From Tyto alba (taxonomy: Eukaryota > Chordata > Aves > Strigiformes > Tytonidae): DNA of 64,000 nt. The stretch lies in assembly GCF_018691265.1 (NCBI RefSeq), contig NW_024881283.1:5429731-5493730 (forward strand), given 5' to 3'. The position numbers and the translations under genes are program-made. Of the stretch, positions 26,495 to 36,990 are shown piece after piece (position 1 is the stretch's first letter; the number at the start of each line of letters is the position of its first letter). A model generated the notes under the pieces. It was given only the letters and a program-made list of their open reading frames with translations, had not been told where the DNA came from and did not search any database.

Positions 26495-26720
26495 GTTCTT
26501 CATCTCCGGGGCCTGCTCAGAGGAGGGACGGCAGCTCCATCACCTCCCGCAGCTGCCACGTTCACCCCCTGAGCCCACTCCGGAGTTTGAGTGCAGAGCA
26601 AACAGGATTCGCCCCAGCTTTGGGCCGGCGGTGTGGAGGGGGGGCTGGCGGCAGGGGGGCACCACCTCAGCCGGGGTCGCGGGTGCCGTTCTCACCCGGC
26701 CCCGCGGAGCATGGCGAGGG
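26495..26720. promoter_or_regulatory. Short CpG-island-like patch
   Basis: By hand count there are about 18 CpG in roughly 225 bases at about 68 % GC, giving an observed/expected ratio near 0.7. That meets loose CpG-island thresholds. It includes GGGTCGCGGG and CCCCGCGGAGCATGGCGAGG, where an ATG sits in a favourable start context (A at -3, G at +4). The following frame stops within about 50 codons. No TATA box is seen. It could be an orphan CpG island, an alternative first exon of an unseen gene, or a GC-biased conversion hotspot. Confidence 0.4.
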
Positions 26721-26724
26721 CCAA

Positions 26725-27375
26725 GCTTGCCATTTCTGACTACAGGGAGAACGTGGTTTCCTCTCCCAACCCTGTGCTAAACGAGGGCAATGAGATGCCT
26801 GTCTGGTACCTTTTAATAACGATAATTCAACTCAGGTTAAAAATGCTAACAGTGGGAGTTTAGTTTGTAAGTATTAAGTATGAGCTAACCGTCCCTCATT
26901 AGAGGTTAACAAGTCTGTCTCTGTCTCCCAGTCTCCTGACAGCTTATTTTGAAATCCCTGCAAATAGACCAAAGATCTTATTTCTGGTGTGTAGTCTTCT
27001 TTAAACAATGCTATTTCCATTATTGTGCTGCTAATAAGCAGTTGCCTTGCTTTCTGGGTGCCAGTGGCAGGGACAGGCTTCCTCCATTTGCCAAAAAACT
27101 TTTTGTTTTCCTCTGATTCCCTCCATCTTTTTACCATAAAATCTAAGCCAATGATTGACAGCCCAATTTAAACTTACGTTTAATACTGCAATCAAGAGTG
27201 ATATTTTGTGCTTGCTTTTTGAAGTGAGGAGAAAGGGTAGCAGAATTTGCCTTCTTACAACCATTTCACCCACAAAAGTGAATACATCCAGTAAAGTGAA
27301 ATTTTGCTAGCGAAGAAGAAAAAGAAAAGGAGAAGGGGGGATAAAAAAGAGATGAGATTAACAGCCTTTAAAATG
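26725..27375. other. No gene recognised
   Basis: Ordinary AT-leaning sequence directly downstream of the CpG-rich patch. A minus-strand frame at 26874-27137 has no recognisable domain. A purine-rich run lies at 27315-27355. Confidence 0.5.
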
Positions 27376-27379
27376 TGCC

Positions 27380-28010
27380 TGTTTACTCCTATCGTCTCAG
27401 AGCTAACTTTAAATAGGATAAAATGATCCTTTAATCCCCTTTATCTTCTTAAGAGCTGCTGTAAAAGATCTACTTGACATTTGAGAAATGAAAGAAAAAA
27501 AAAAAAAAAAAAAAAAGAAAGTCTCATAATATCAGAAATGGTGGATGGAAAGATTTGAATTTAACAAAACATGAGGAGTTGGATCCTCAGCTGGGCATAA
27601 ATTATCACAGCTTCTGCCGAGAGGCGCCAGTTCACAGCAGTGCAGGATCAGCCCCCGGCTGCCTTGCCGGTTGCACACAAGCGTGTCAGGCAGGGCCCGT
27701 TGCAGTGGGTTTGGCTCCTAACGCAGAGGGTAACGCTGGAGATCCGGCTGACCCGGCTGCTCCACTGGTGAGAGGAGGCTGGGAGACTCTTTTGACAAGC
27801 TTAGGAGCTCCTGGGTTGGCGCTGAAGTCTCTCTTTGTGCTAGTTGCTGTTTTGCCTTTAAAAATCTGGCGTCTCTTGCTGACTTGTTATCTGCAGCCTC
27901 GTTTCCACGACATCTGTTTAGTCTTGAATAAATATGCATTCCAGTTACTTAATGGCCTTCTCTCAATTTTCAACCCAGAAAGAGTAATGAATCATGAATA
28001 AGTTATAAGG
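27380..28010. promoter_or_regulatory. Two candidate regulatory blocks around a poly-A tract
   Basis: 27380-27490 is AT-rich complex sequence with AACTTTAAATAGG, CCTTTAATCCCCTTTATC and GTAAAAGATC words. 27905-28000 contains AATAAATATGCATTCC (an octamer-like ATATGCAT core) and AATGAATCATGAATAAG. Between them 27595-27790 is GC-richer, with a 148-codon frame that shows no family resemblance. The regulatory call rests on composition and motif density only. Confidence 0.22.
27495..27516. repeat. Poly-A tract, 22 bases
   Basis: Uninterrupted run of 22 A bordered by GAAA-rich sequence. I see no retroposed body upstream. Confidence 0.95.
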
Positions 28011-29384
28011 AGCTACAGCACAGAGACCTCTAAGTTAAGCAATGTATCCTGCAATGGATTGCCTTGGCTATCTGTGCCCGTCTACTGAAACACTGCAAGA
28101 AGAGGAAGAGCCTTTCATTTGTTGTTCTCCCATTTGCAGTGAGTAATGAAACGACGACAACCACTAAAAGCCGAGGGATGTTTGCTCCAGAATGTTGAAC
28201 TTCCAGTGATGAACTGTCCTACTCAGCCATGCTGGGCCTAATGCTTGGAGTGATGTATCTGGACCTCCACGGGCTCATAACTCACAGCGGTATGAGAGCA
28301 ACGGTGGAGTTGCTTCAAGGAAAACAGACTTACCTGAATGTGGTGCAAAGAGGCGATATTACTTTGCTTGGCTAAGCACACACAAATGCTGCATGGCAGC
28401 TCGTCTTAGGACATCCTTTACTGGAATGGCAGTGGGGTTCTTGTCTGGGTGGGGGAAACCGCTGAGCCGCTATAGCACAGCCCTTCAGAGGGGGGGTGAG
28501 CTGCTGGCCAGGACACAGTAACAGGGATTAAGGTACCAGGAAGGGAGGGGAGTCATCTGTTCAAAAAAAGATACCAGTTTCAAGCACTGTATATTTAGGT
28601 AATAGACTCTCTTTCACTTGAAAATAACCTTACGAAACACAAACAGGAGTTTCCCTTATAATCCAGTTACAATTTCATCAATACCAGGAAAAGCCCAATG
28701 TCATCCTAAATATTTTCAATATTGAGTGTTTATATATCATCTGGGATTTGTTACCTTCTTTGTCAGTAATGAGGTTGCCTGTGTGTTGAACTTCATCTTT
28801 TAACATATATCCCAAAGAAGTTCCGGATTACTTCAGGGTTGGTGCTGAATTTGCAAGCAGTCTTTGCACTTACGCAAGGACAGAACACCTGCCAAGAGGC
28901 GTGAGCGGGGGTGTGTGAAGGGAAGCTTTTCTGGGGAGCAATGGGAACATGAACGAGCTGGCTAAATTCCAAGGAAGGTTGTTCGAGTCAACTCCACTAA
29001 GCACCGGCTAAAATTGTGGCATCGGTATAATACTTGAAATGGACACATAAAAGCCTTTATATGAGAACAAAAAAATTCCCAGCACAGCAGCTCTCTCCTG
29101 CTGCCGGTGTGCAAACAGCACATTTGAAGTGCCGGCAGAGCTTCCTCTGCGTGTGCATGCCCCACCTCACCCACTGCCAGCCAGGGCTTCTTCAGTTTGT
29201 AGGTGCTAGAAGTGCAGTTCTAAAAAACCCTCTTCCCTTACATCTCACTCTATTCAGTTTCTGTAGTGATCCCACAATACTTGAGTTTAGAATATGTGTT
29301 TATACAGTGCACAGGTAGCTAATCCTAGCGATGCTCTACCTCCATCAGAATTAATCACTGCGGTAAACTGGTACAAATGGAGTT

Positions 29385-29475
29385 GAAGTTATCCTTGTCT
29401 AATAATGGAGAAGCCAGACACAGGGAGATTAAAAACTGAGTGCAAGGCATGCAACCCAGCAAGCCCAGTGTTCTG
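29385..29475 (+). repeat. Possible eroded MIR/CR1-like tail
   Basis: AATAATGGAGAAGCCAGACA, then GGGAGATTAAAAACTGAG, GCAACCCAGCAAG and GTTCTGACCC echo the same 'AAATGGGGA...GAGGTTAAGTGACT...CACAGCAAG' block order seen in MIR-type repeats. The resemblance is weak, and I keep the family open. Confidence 0.3.
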
Positions 29476-32400
29476 ACCCAAAGCTGTTCTTCTAGCTGTT
29501 CAGTTATGGTTATTTGCAGATTGGGCATTTCAGAGGTAGCTATTGGGACACGAGAGGCTTTACAAATAGTCTGTAGGTGCGTAGCTCTCTTAAGGACATG
29601 CTAGATCTACAGGCACAGAAATAGAAAAGTTCCATGTAGCTACATCTCTACCCACTCTAAAAACCAAATACATTAGGACATCTTAAATTCATTACTGATA
29701 GTAGTTTATTTTCACAAGCACAGAGCTCAGCCTGGACTAATTTACCCTTCCAACAGGCACAGAACATTTCTGAATAGGTCAGATGTTTCTGTACTGCACA
29801 GCTACTACTCTGTGACTGCAGCAGAGATGTAACCCTAGACTCTCTTGAAAATCCCAGCCTAAACTTCTTGTTACCCTGGACTTCTGTGTCTTCCACTCTG
29901 TCCAGCCTCTGACTTTAAAGTAAAACAGAAATAAACCAGCAGCCCATCTAATTATAGTGTGATTGCAGGTTTCCTTCCAGAAAAGGGGATCGATTCTACA
30001 TGGGAAATGAGCGCTTCATTTAGCTCAGCAGACCCCTGTCCTTTATGGCAGTGGTCCTTGTGAGGACATAGTTCAATAGTAAGTACTTCAAGAGCTTTCT
30101 AATCCTCTAATAGACTGCAAATGGGAATACCCCTTCTTGATCAGCATTGTACACAAAAGGAAACAGGTCATAGCTGAGAACCTTGAGAAAGATGGAGAAA
30201 CTACCTCCAAATAGCTTGTTTAAAGAAAAAAAGGTTGTTGCCAAAATGAAATAGGATTTTTGCCCTTTAAAGAGAGTGCCACAGAGCTCTTCTGGCTAGT
30301 CCTCTGTCTCCTAACATAAACTGATGAAGTTTATCTTTAGAGAAACTACTCTCTGAAGCAGTGTTTATTGCTCAATTCCTGTTGCTATTCTGCACTGGAG
30401 TGATTATGGATTGATGGGAGCAGCAGCAGTGTGGGGCTTTAACCCTAAAGGAAGGAGATAACTAGCAAATACTCTTCAAAATCATCCAGGAATGCCTTAA
30501 ATGTGAAATGTGATTTTCTACAACTGATGATGGGAAATTATCATGGGAATACAAAAAGGCACTGGGAATTCGGAAACTCAAGCACAAATTCAAGTGGTTT
30601 CAGAATTCTATCACAAATGACTTGTACGTTTATTTTAATTCCTGTCAGGAGGAGCATAATTGTTTCAGCTACTTGGCTGAATACCAGAAACAATGCCCAG
30701 TGATTCAGGCAATCAAAGGCATGTCACAAATAGCATACAATCAATGTAAGCTGTTCATGAACAACCTTGAGGCTAAAAAATTGCCTTTCCTAAGAATCTG
30801 TGAAATAGTTTCAGATAATAAATATTCTTGAAGAAAACCTCTGTGGTGAAATCACAAAGGATCAGTTAACTGCAGAAGGAATCCCACAGTAGACTGGGGG
30901 GAACTTCAGGCAATCCCAGCTGGATGTCTGGAAGATGTTGGTCCTTGGAAAAAGCCTAAATATGGGCCATCATCTGTACTAGGTTAAGAGGACAATGCAA
31001 AAATGCAGGAAACACCAACTGGGTGCTGAACTTGGGTTTTGCTTTTGTAAATGCTGAGACATCAGGCGACTTAGCTGGTGTCCCTCAGTGCCGATGATAA
31101 ACCCTGCCAGTACAGGAGTCCCCAAGAGCAGGAGTCCCACAGAGAAAACCAGACATATTTCTGGAGGGGTTGGAACTAGAGTGTCTTAAAGAGCTCTGGC
31201 TGGTACCTCCGAAGAGCTGGATAGCCACAGTTGCTTGCTCTGCATCAAGAACTGTAGCGGAGAGCTGGCCTTAGCCACGGGGATCTGTCATCACCTTTTA
31301 GTGACGTTGCATTTTGTGCAAGTTGGCCGATGCTTCATGCTCCATTCCCCTCCAAAACACCATCAGTGTGGAGCTGACCTCTTCCCAGACCAGTCTTTTC
31401 CACCCAGCCTTGTGATCATCAGGAAGCTGTCACCATGGCAACTGTATTTTTGGTACCTCCACATTATTCATGCCCGGGGCAATAATGTGATACAAACCAT
31501 ATTTGTAATAAGCAGCAGACAGACGTCTGAAAGCACCCTACTGAGCCAGGATCGACACATCCTGCCACTTCAAGGTCAAAACAGGATCTGATGACCTAGA
31601 TGCCATCTTGAATGGATTTAAATGCAAAATACTATTAAGATGTAATGATGCCAAATGGGAGAAATGCATTTAGTTTAGACATATTTTCCCTTGGGAGAAG
31701 CTGAAAAGTCTTACTAAGCATCAGTTTATGTTCAAGAATAGCTTGTTCTGGCACTTAGATACATATACATTATTTTTGCAGGCAACTGTGGAGGAACTCT
31801 ATTATCATTTGCATCCTCTCTGAAAAATAATAATTAGAATTATAATAAAAACATCTTAATTCGATTATGCAGGGGAAAAAAAGAAAGTGGAGAGTCCCTT
31901 TTAAACCCAGTCTTTCTGCCTGTGGGTACTTCTTCAACCCAGTATTTGAGATGACTGACTGAGCTGCCTGTTTAGCAGCATGACTCCACTGGCTTTCCTG
32001 ACTCTCCCACTCCGGTGTGAGACATTTTCCTTTCTCACTAGGCATCATGAGATTTTTGTGAAATGAAGAAATCTCATTATTTTGCTTTCACAAGAGTCTC
32101 AGGTTAGGAAGTAGAATTGTTAAAGCTGATGATCTACTTGAATCTTGTCGATTCAGACTACCAGTTTGGTATCTCTCCACTGTATTACCACTGTGTCTCC
32201 AGCTCCCCAGATGTGGCAGGGCTTCCTGTGTTTTCCAGCTCAGCCTGTGCTTTGGTGGAAGTCCTGCAAGTACAGACGGCTTCTAGCGAAGGATCTGAAC
32301 GACCTGCCTTTTTTGCCTGCTTTTCTCAGTGAGGCTGCCGGGTGCCTGCTCTCTTTTCCCTGCTCAGCCATCCCAAAGAGCAGCAGCTCAGCAGATGAGG

Positions 32401-33671
32401 GTAACAAATCCTGCCTGCCAGCGAACAGAATTGCCACGACTTTGTCAGGAACTCCGCTGACCCGCTTTCCTGAGCCCCCCGACAGCCTGGGAAAGCTCTG
32501 TGCCAATTCTGCAGGGGCCAAGCCCATGGGTCTCCATCCAGCCCTGCTTTGTCCCTGCTTCCTATGCTGCCTTCCCAACTCCTGCTGAATTAAGGATGCT
32601 GGTGCTGCTGTCAGACAAAGGCAGATGTTACAACGCAGTGAGCTGAATTATATCTCAGCACAAGATCCAAGCAGAGAGGAGAAATACGTAATACTGAAAG
32701 GCCCCCATGCTGGAGCCGGGATGCTTCGAGTTGGGAGGCTGCTGTCTGTCTCACAGCCCCACTGTTTCAGTCCCCTCCTGGAGGCAGCAGGAGAGAGATG
32801 AAGTAATCCTCTTATTCAGGAGACATCAAGCTAAAAAGAATGACCCATCGGGTTACTCAATTCAGGTCTGTGCTGCAGCATGTCGGATACCTGTGACAGC
32901 CTTGTCTCACGTAGGCAGTGGGCTATGCAGCCCTCAGGGCAACAGCAAAGGCAGGCGAGCACAGGCAGGTATAAGAGCTGGGGATGCCAGTGCTGTTGGC
33001 AAGAAAAGAAGATCCAGAATTGCAAATATTTAGGCTCATGAGCAATTTCTGTATTTATCTTGTCTCCCAGGGAGAAAGTTACTCATGTGCCTGAGCATCT
33101 GCAAGTCTAAATCCATCGGGCATTTTAGAGACTGCTATTCATTATTATTTCACACACATTTTTACACAGTTCCTTGAAACAGCAAAAAATATGTGATGAA
33201 GATGGGTTTTTCATTTCTCCAGGAAGAAGATGATATATCTCTGTGTGTAGGCCAGCTGCTGAACTATTGCTTTCCCACATAAGGATGAGAAGTGCCACAA
33301 GTCACATTTAGGGAAGGGCTGTGGTTAACATCGGGGCTCCCTGTGGACTTCTGTAGGATATCCCCATCTGTCTGAAAGTGCAGGGATGGCTCTGGGCACA
33401 AAAGTGCTGTGTTTGAAGCCTCCAGACTATTCTTTAAAACATTTTCAAAGTTGGGGTCTTAGTAGAAACTCCCCCTTAGTGAGTCAGATATTTCAAGTCA
33501 GTCGTAGTTGGTCTGGATATTTGGTGATTTCTGTATCTTTCCCAAGCATGCTTATTTCAATGAAACCGTGATTGTAAAAATAGCATCATGGTGCTATTTT
33601 CTGCTCTTTTTCCATGTGTCTCCAGAGCTAACACTACTTAATTTATAGTCATAAATAGATCTTTCTGTCTG

Positions 33672-33792
33672 TTGGTTTGTTGTTTGGTTTTGTTTTTTTT
33701 TTTTTTTGTTTTGTTTTGTTTTCTTTTCTTTTTGTTTTAGTTTTTGGTGGTTTTTTTGTTTGTTTGTTTGTTTGTTTTGGTTTGTTTTTTTC
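33672..33792. repeat. T-rich simple repeat, (TTTG)n/(TTTTG)n with poly-T
   Basis: About 120 bases composed almost entirely of T and G on the + strand, including a 15-base T run, TTTTG units and four TTTG units. It produces spurious Phe/Val/Gly or Lys/Pro/Thr-rich frames on the two strands (33649-33871), which are not genes. Confidence 0.95.
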
Positions 33793-36059
33793 CCTTGATA
33801 ACTTGAGAGAAAAAAACCCTAAACAATCCATCATCTGTTCTTCATTCATTGCAAACAAAACAGCTAATTAAGTTCTGATTCCAAAGTCTTTAGCATGGCA
33901 ATGACATCTTTAAGCACAACACTGACAGCTGGAATATTAGATCCCTGAACTGGGTCTTAAGTGCTGCTGGGTGACATTTGAAGAAGTCTTTAGTCCTGTA
34001 AATGGAGAGGATTTGATATGTTAGCTATTGAGAGGTTAAATAAAATGGAGACTTTAAAATTTTGTTTTCAAGGACATAACCCCAATTTTGTAGTTTCTGG
34101 GTGAGCTTTTCAGCTGCAGCAGTTCTGAACTCAGCACAGCTGGTAAGCAAAGTGAACAAAATCCCCCTTAGCCATATTCTGCAATTTGACACAAAACAGA
34201 CAGAGAAAGGAAGAACCAAATATAATCCTCCATGTGAGGTAGATGTGGGAAGAATTATTCTGCTTTTTCACTTGAAGATTTATTTGACTGGAATACCTTC
34301 TCCAGGTGAATAATTTTTTCCTCACATGTCAGTAGAACTGACCTAGATGGGTTTGAAATATTTGCAGAAATTTGCTCCTCCTCACACATCGTGTTTGTGC
34401 TTGGCTCCATTCTAGAGTTTGTTTTCAGTGGTGTGCTATATGGCTTTAATTTGCCTCTTCAGCATTAAATTTTCTGTTGAATTACTGAGAGCTTTGAAAG
34501 TGTTACCCCCGGAAGACAACTTGTTGTCCCGAAAGCCGATGGCTAAAAGCCTATTGATTCAACAGTCAGGAATTTATGCCAAGTTTTGGAAGGTCACCCC
34601 CCTCACACCCTTTTAGTTCCTCTTTTCCTCCAAAAGACTGAAATCAATCAACACACAAAAAAGATGGATCACTGCTAATTAGGTACTGGTGTTTGCATGG
34701 AAGGTGTTTGAGGATAGGAAGTGAAGCAGAATCAGGAAACTTCATTCCGGACATCTAAACTTGTGACATTCTCACTGGAATAAAAAGATGGCCCAAATGG
34801 ACACACAGAGTTTCTCTACAGAACATGAAGGATAAGCGAGGGGTGGTGCAAAGTTACTCCCTGGATGAAGATTTACTATTCCAGGGCAACCAAATTAAAC
34901 TTTGTACTAGCTCACTGAATCTGGGAGGTGAGGACAAACCAGGCATCAGGGTACGGAGGGTAATACCTAATGCAGAGGCAGAAATGTCCCTGGATTCTTC
35001 TGTATCTGGTTCCACTTCTCCTGCACAAGAGCACGCATTCCCTTCACGCATGTGAGGGAAGCCCGGTAAGCTTTTCAAAAAGGTGAGTGGTTTTGGTTCA
35101 GCTTTTGTCTGAAAATGCAAGGAGGTTGTTTAAACTGAAGCCATTCCCTGAACACCGTTCAGTGTTGTGGGAAACAGAGCAGGGAAGAGGGGAGGGGAAC
35201 TTGGGGAAAGTAGACACTGCATCACCTCTGACAACTTGGTCATATAGTCTCCAACGGCTGCTCTTAATTACGGTGGATGATTATTTCACTTCAATAGCTG
35301 TCTGTGTTTGAACACTTGGTGTGTTGTGTTACTGAGGCAATTTGAATGCTTCCATTCGTTTGGTGAAAAGCTTCTGTGGTGGTTCTCAATTATTCATGAT
35401 ACAGGTTTCTTCCATCAGAAATACCTACGTGATTCCTTAATGCTTTATTAAGTGAGGGTTAGCACAGGGCACCGCTCACTGTGAGGGCACAGAGGGAGGT
35501 GCAAGAGCTCCTGTATTGTATGAAGGGGAACAAAGTTTCTGGGTTGGTATTTATTGCAGCTTCTTTGAGAAGAAAGTGGTGAACTGGAAGTGTTGTGAAG
35601 ATGAGTCCTTACATCCCATGAGAGGAAGAAGATGCCAGGAAAGGACCTTACCCAGCTGTACCACATGGATCTAATTTACCACTAAGACCTTGGATTACCT
35701 GGTGGTAAAAACGGCACTGTCAAAATGATTAGACTGATAGTAAGATAGCAAGACATCTGGGAGAATAAGTGAATGGAGTTAATTTCATGCCAAAGGAGTT
35801 TTTGAAATGCTAATAAATATACAGAAACACCCAGGCAGGGGCATACTAGAAATGAGAAACATTTCAGGTAAAAATGTTCTCTATCCAGTGCGTGACTATT
35901 GCTGCAGGATGCGAAAGTGAGAGGGGGAAAAAAAAGCCTGGATACACCAAACTACAAGAAATTGTTCCACGCAAGGAGAACGAACGGCATCAAGATGTAG
36001 AAATCACGGTCCTTTGCACAGTTAGGGGAGCAGCGTGAGACTGGAAGAAAATGCCTTTG

Positions 36060-36300
36060 AGAAGAGGAACCGAAGTCTCAGGGTTCGTACAGCCGGTGGT
36101 TCCCTGGCAGCGTCCTGGGCCAGGCGTCGAACCCAGAAGGGGCAGGTGAGCAGGGGGGGCTGCTGAGGGACGGTTCCCGGGGAGTCTCTATGAGTTTCCC
36201 CTGAACACGGTTTTCAGCACAGTTAATCTACAGAACAGAACCCCGGTGTCACTGTTCCGCGTCGCAGACGGTTCTCTCCCGTGCTGCTGGATCCTGTATG
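36060..36300. promoter_or_regulatory. CpG-rich patch
   Basis: By hand count there are about 15 CpG in 240 bases at roughly 57 % GC, including TCCGCGTCGCAGACGG. The neighbourhood is AT-rich and CpG-poor, so the contrast is clear. A GCAGGTGAG word (36143-36151) looks like a splice donor, but no exon frame supports it. It may be a small regulatory element or an orphan promoter. Confidence 0.35.
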
Positions 36301-36738
36301 TAAAGAGAGTGAGCAACTGAAATAGCTCTGATTCATCAGGGAGACATCAATTATAGACGAATCCAACTCAGCACCTCAAACGAAGGTACTTGGGATCTCA
36401 GAAATATGAATGAGTGCTCCTACATTACAGTGAAATGCTTCAGTTTCAACAAATTGACATTTTGGAAGGAAAAAATTTTTTATCATAGGAGTTGGAAGGT
36501 GCAAATAAGTGTCTGGGGGGTTTTTCGGAAGGCACTGGAGCAAGTTGAGGACTAACTTCTCTTTTTAAAAATCTCATCTGGTTCCTAGCTACATCTTTCA
36601 TTGCCTTTGAAAATTGGGTCCTTTATTAACGAGAGTTAAATTACATAATACTGAAGAAAGAATTTAAAATAATTACTTCCTAACCCCTTTTGCAAAGCCC
36701 TGAAGCACAAGGCTTTATTACCCATATCTTAACTTTCT

Positions 36739-36762
36739 TAACTACTAATGTTTTAGTAGTTA
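36739..36762. repeat. Inverted repeat, 10-base arms, 4-base loop
   Basis: TAACTACTAA, loop TGTT, then TTAGTAGTTA. The arms pair perfectly. It is too short for a microRNA precursor and may be a binding site or chance in AT-rich DNA. Confidence 0.9.
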
Positions 36763-36819
36763 GAAAATTATCCTTTCCCTTTTGAAAATCCAGCTGCAGT
36801 TATTTTTTCCACATTTTTA

Positions 36820-36990
36820 TTAGCCCTCCATATATTGATAATAATCACACCATATTGAGGTGTTCCAGGAGAAGACATTAAGGCCAATCAAGTGAATAAT
36901 TCAACATTTTAAAAATTGTCTGAACACAAATTTACACAATAGCCTGTGACAAAAGAATCTTTAGGGGACGATCAAATAAATAACACCCAT
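36820..36990. promoter_or_regulatory. AT-rich candidate regulatory block
   Basis: Complex AT-rich sequence containing ATTGATAATAATCACACC, GGCCAATCAAGTGAATAATT and GATCAAATAAATAA. These words suit MEIS/PBX/HOX, CCAAT and TCF/LEF-type binding. There is no frame and no repeat identity. Inference from composition only. Confidence 0.25.

Larger units (their letters stand above)
28015..36055. other. No gene recognised; sparse stretch
   Basis: The longest frames (31235-31591 and 32145-32588 on +, 32240-32578 on -) are unrecognised and partly antisense to each other. The stretch 30485-30835 on the + strand has two successive, overlapping frames in different phases. They resemble no domain I know. 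One T/G-rich simple repeat and one possible ancient repeat are listed separately. Confidence 0.5.

Noticed and set aside
27555..28001. 148-codon plus-strand frame
   Set aside because: Protein-like only at the hydrophobic end. No signal, domain or splice support, and the 3' part coincides with an AT-rich regulatory-looking block.
28970..29000. GTTGTTCGAGTCAACTCC, B-box-like
   Set aside because: No A box or acceptor stem. Likely chance.
33649..33871. Phe/Val-rich plus frame and Lys/Thr/Pro-rich minus frame
   Set aside because: Both are translations of a T/G simple repeat.
36100..36160. GTCGAACCC word reminiscent of a tRNA B box
   Set aside because: No matching A box at the right distance and no cloverleaf could be drawn.
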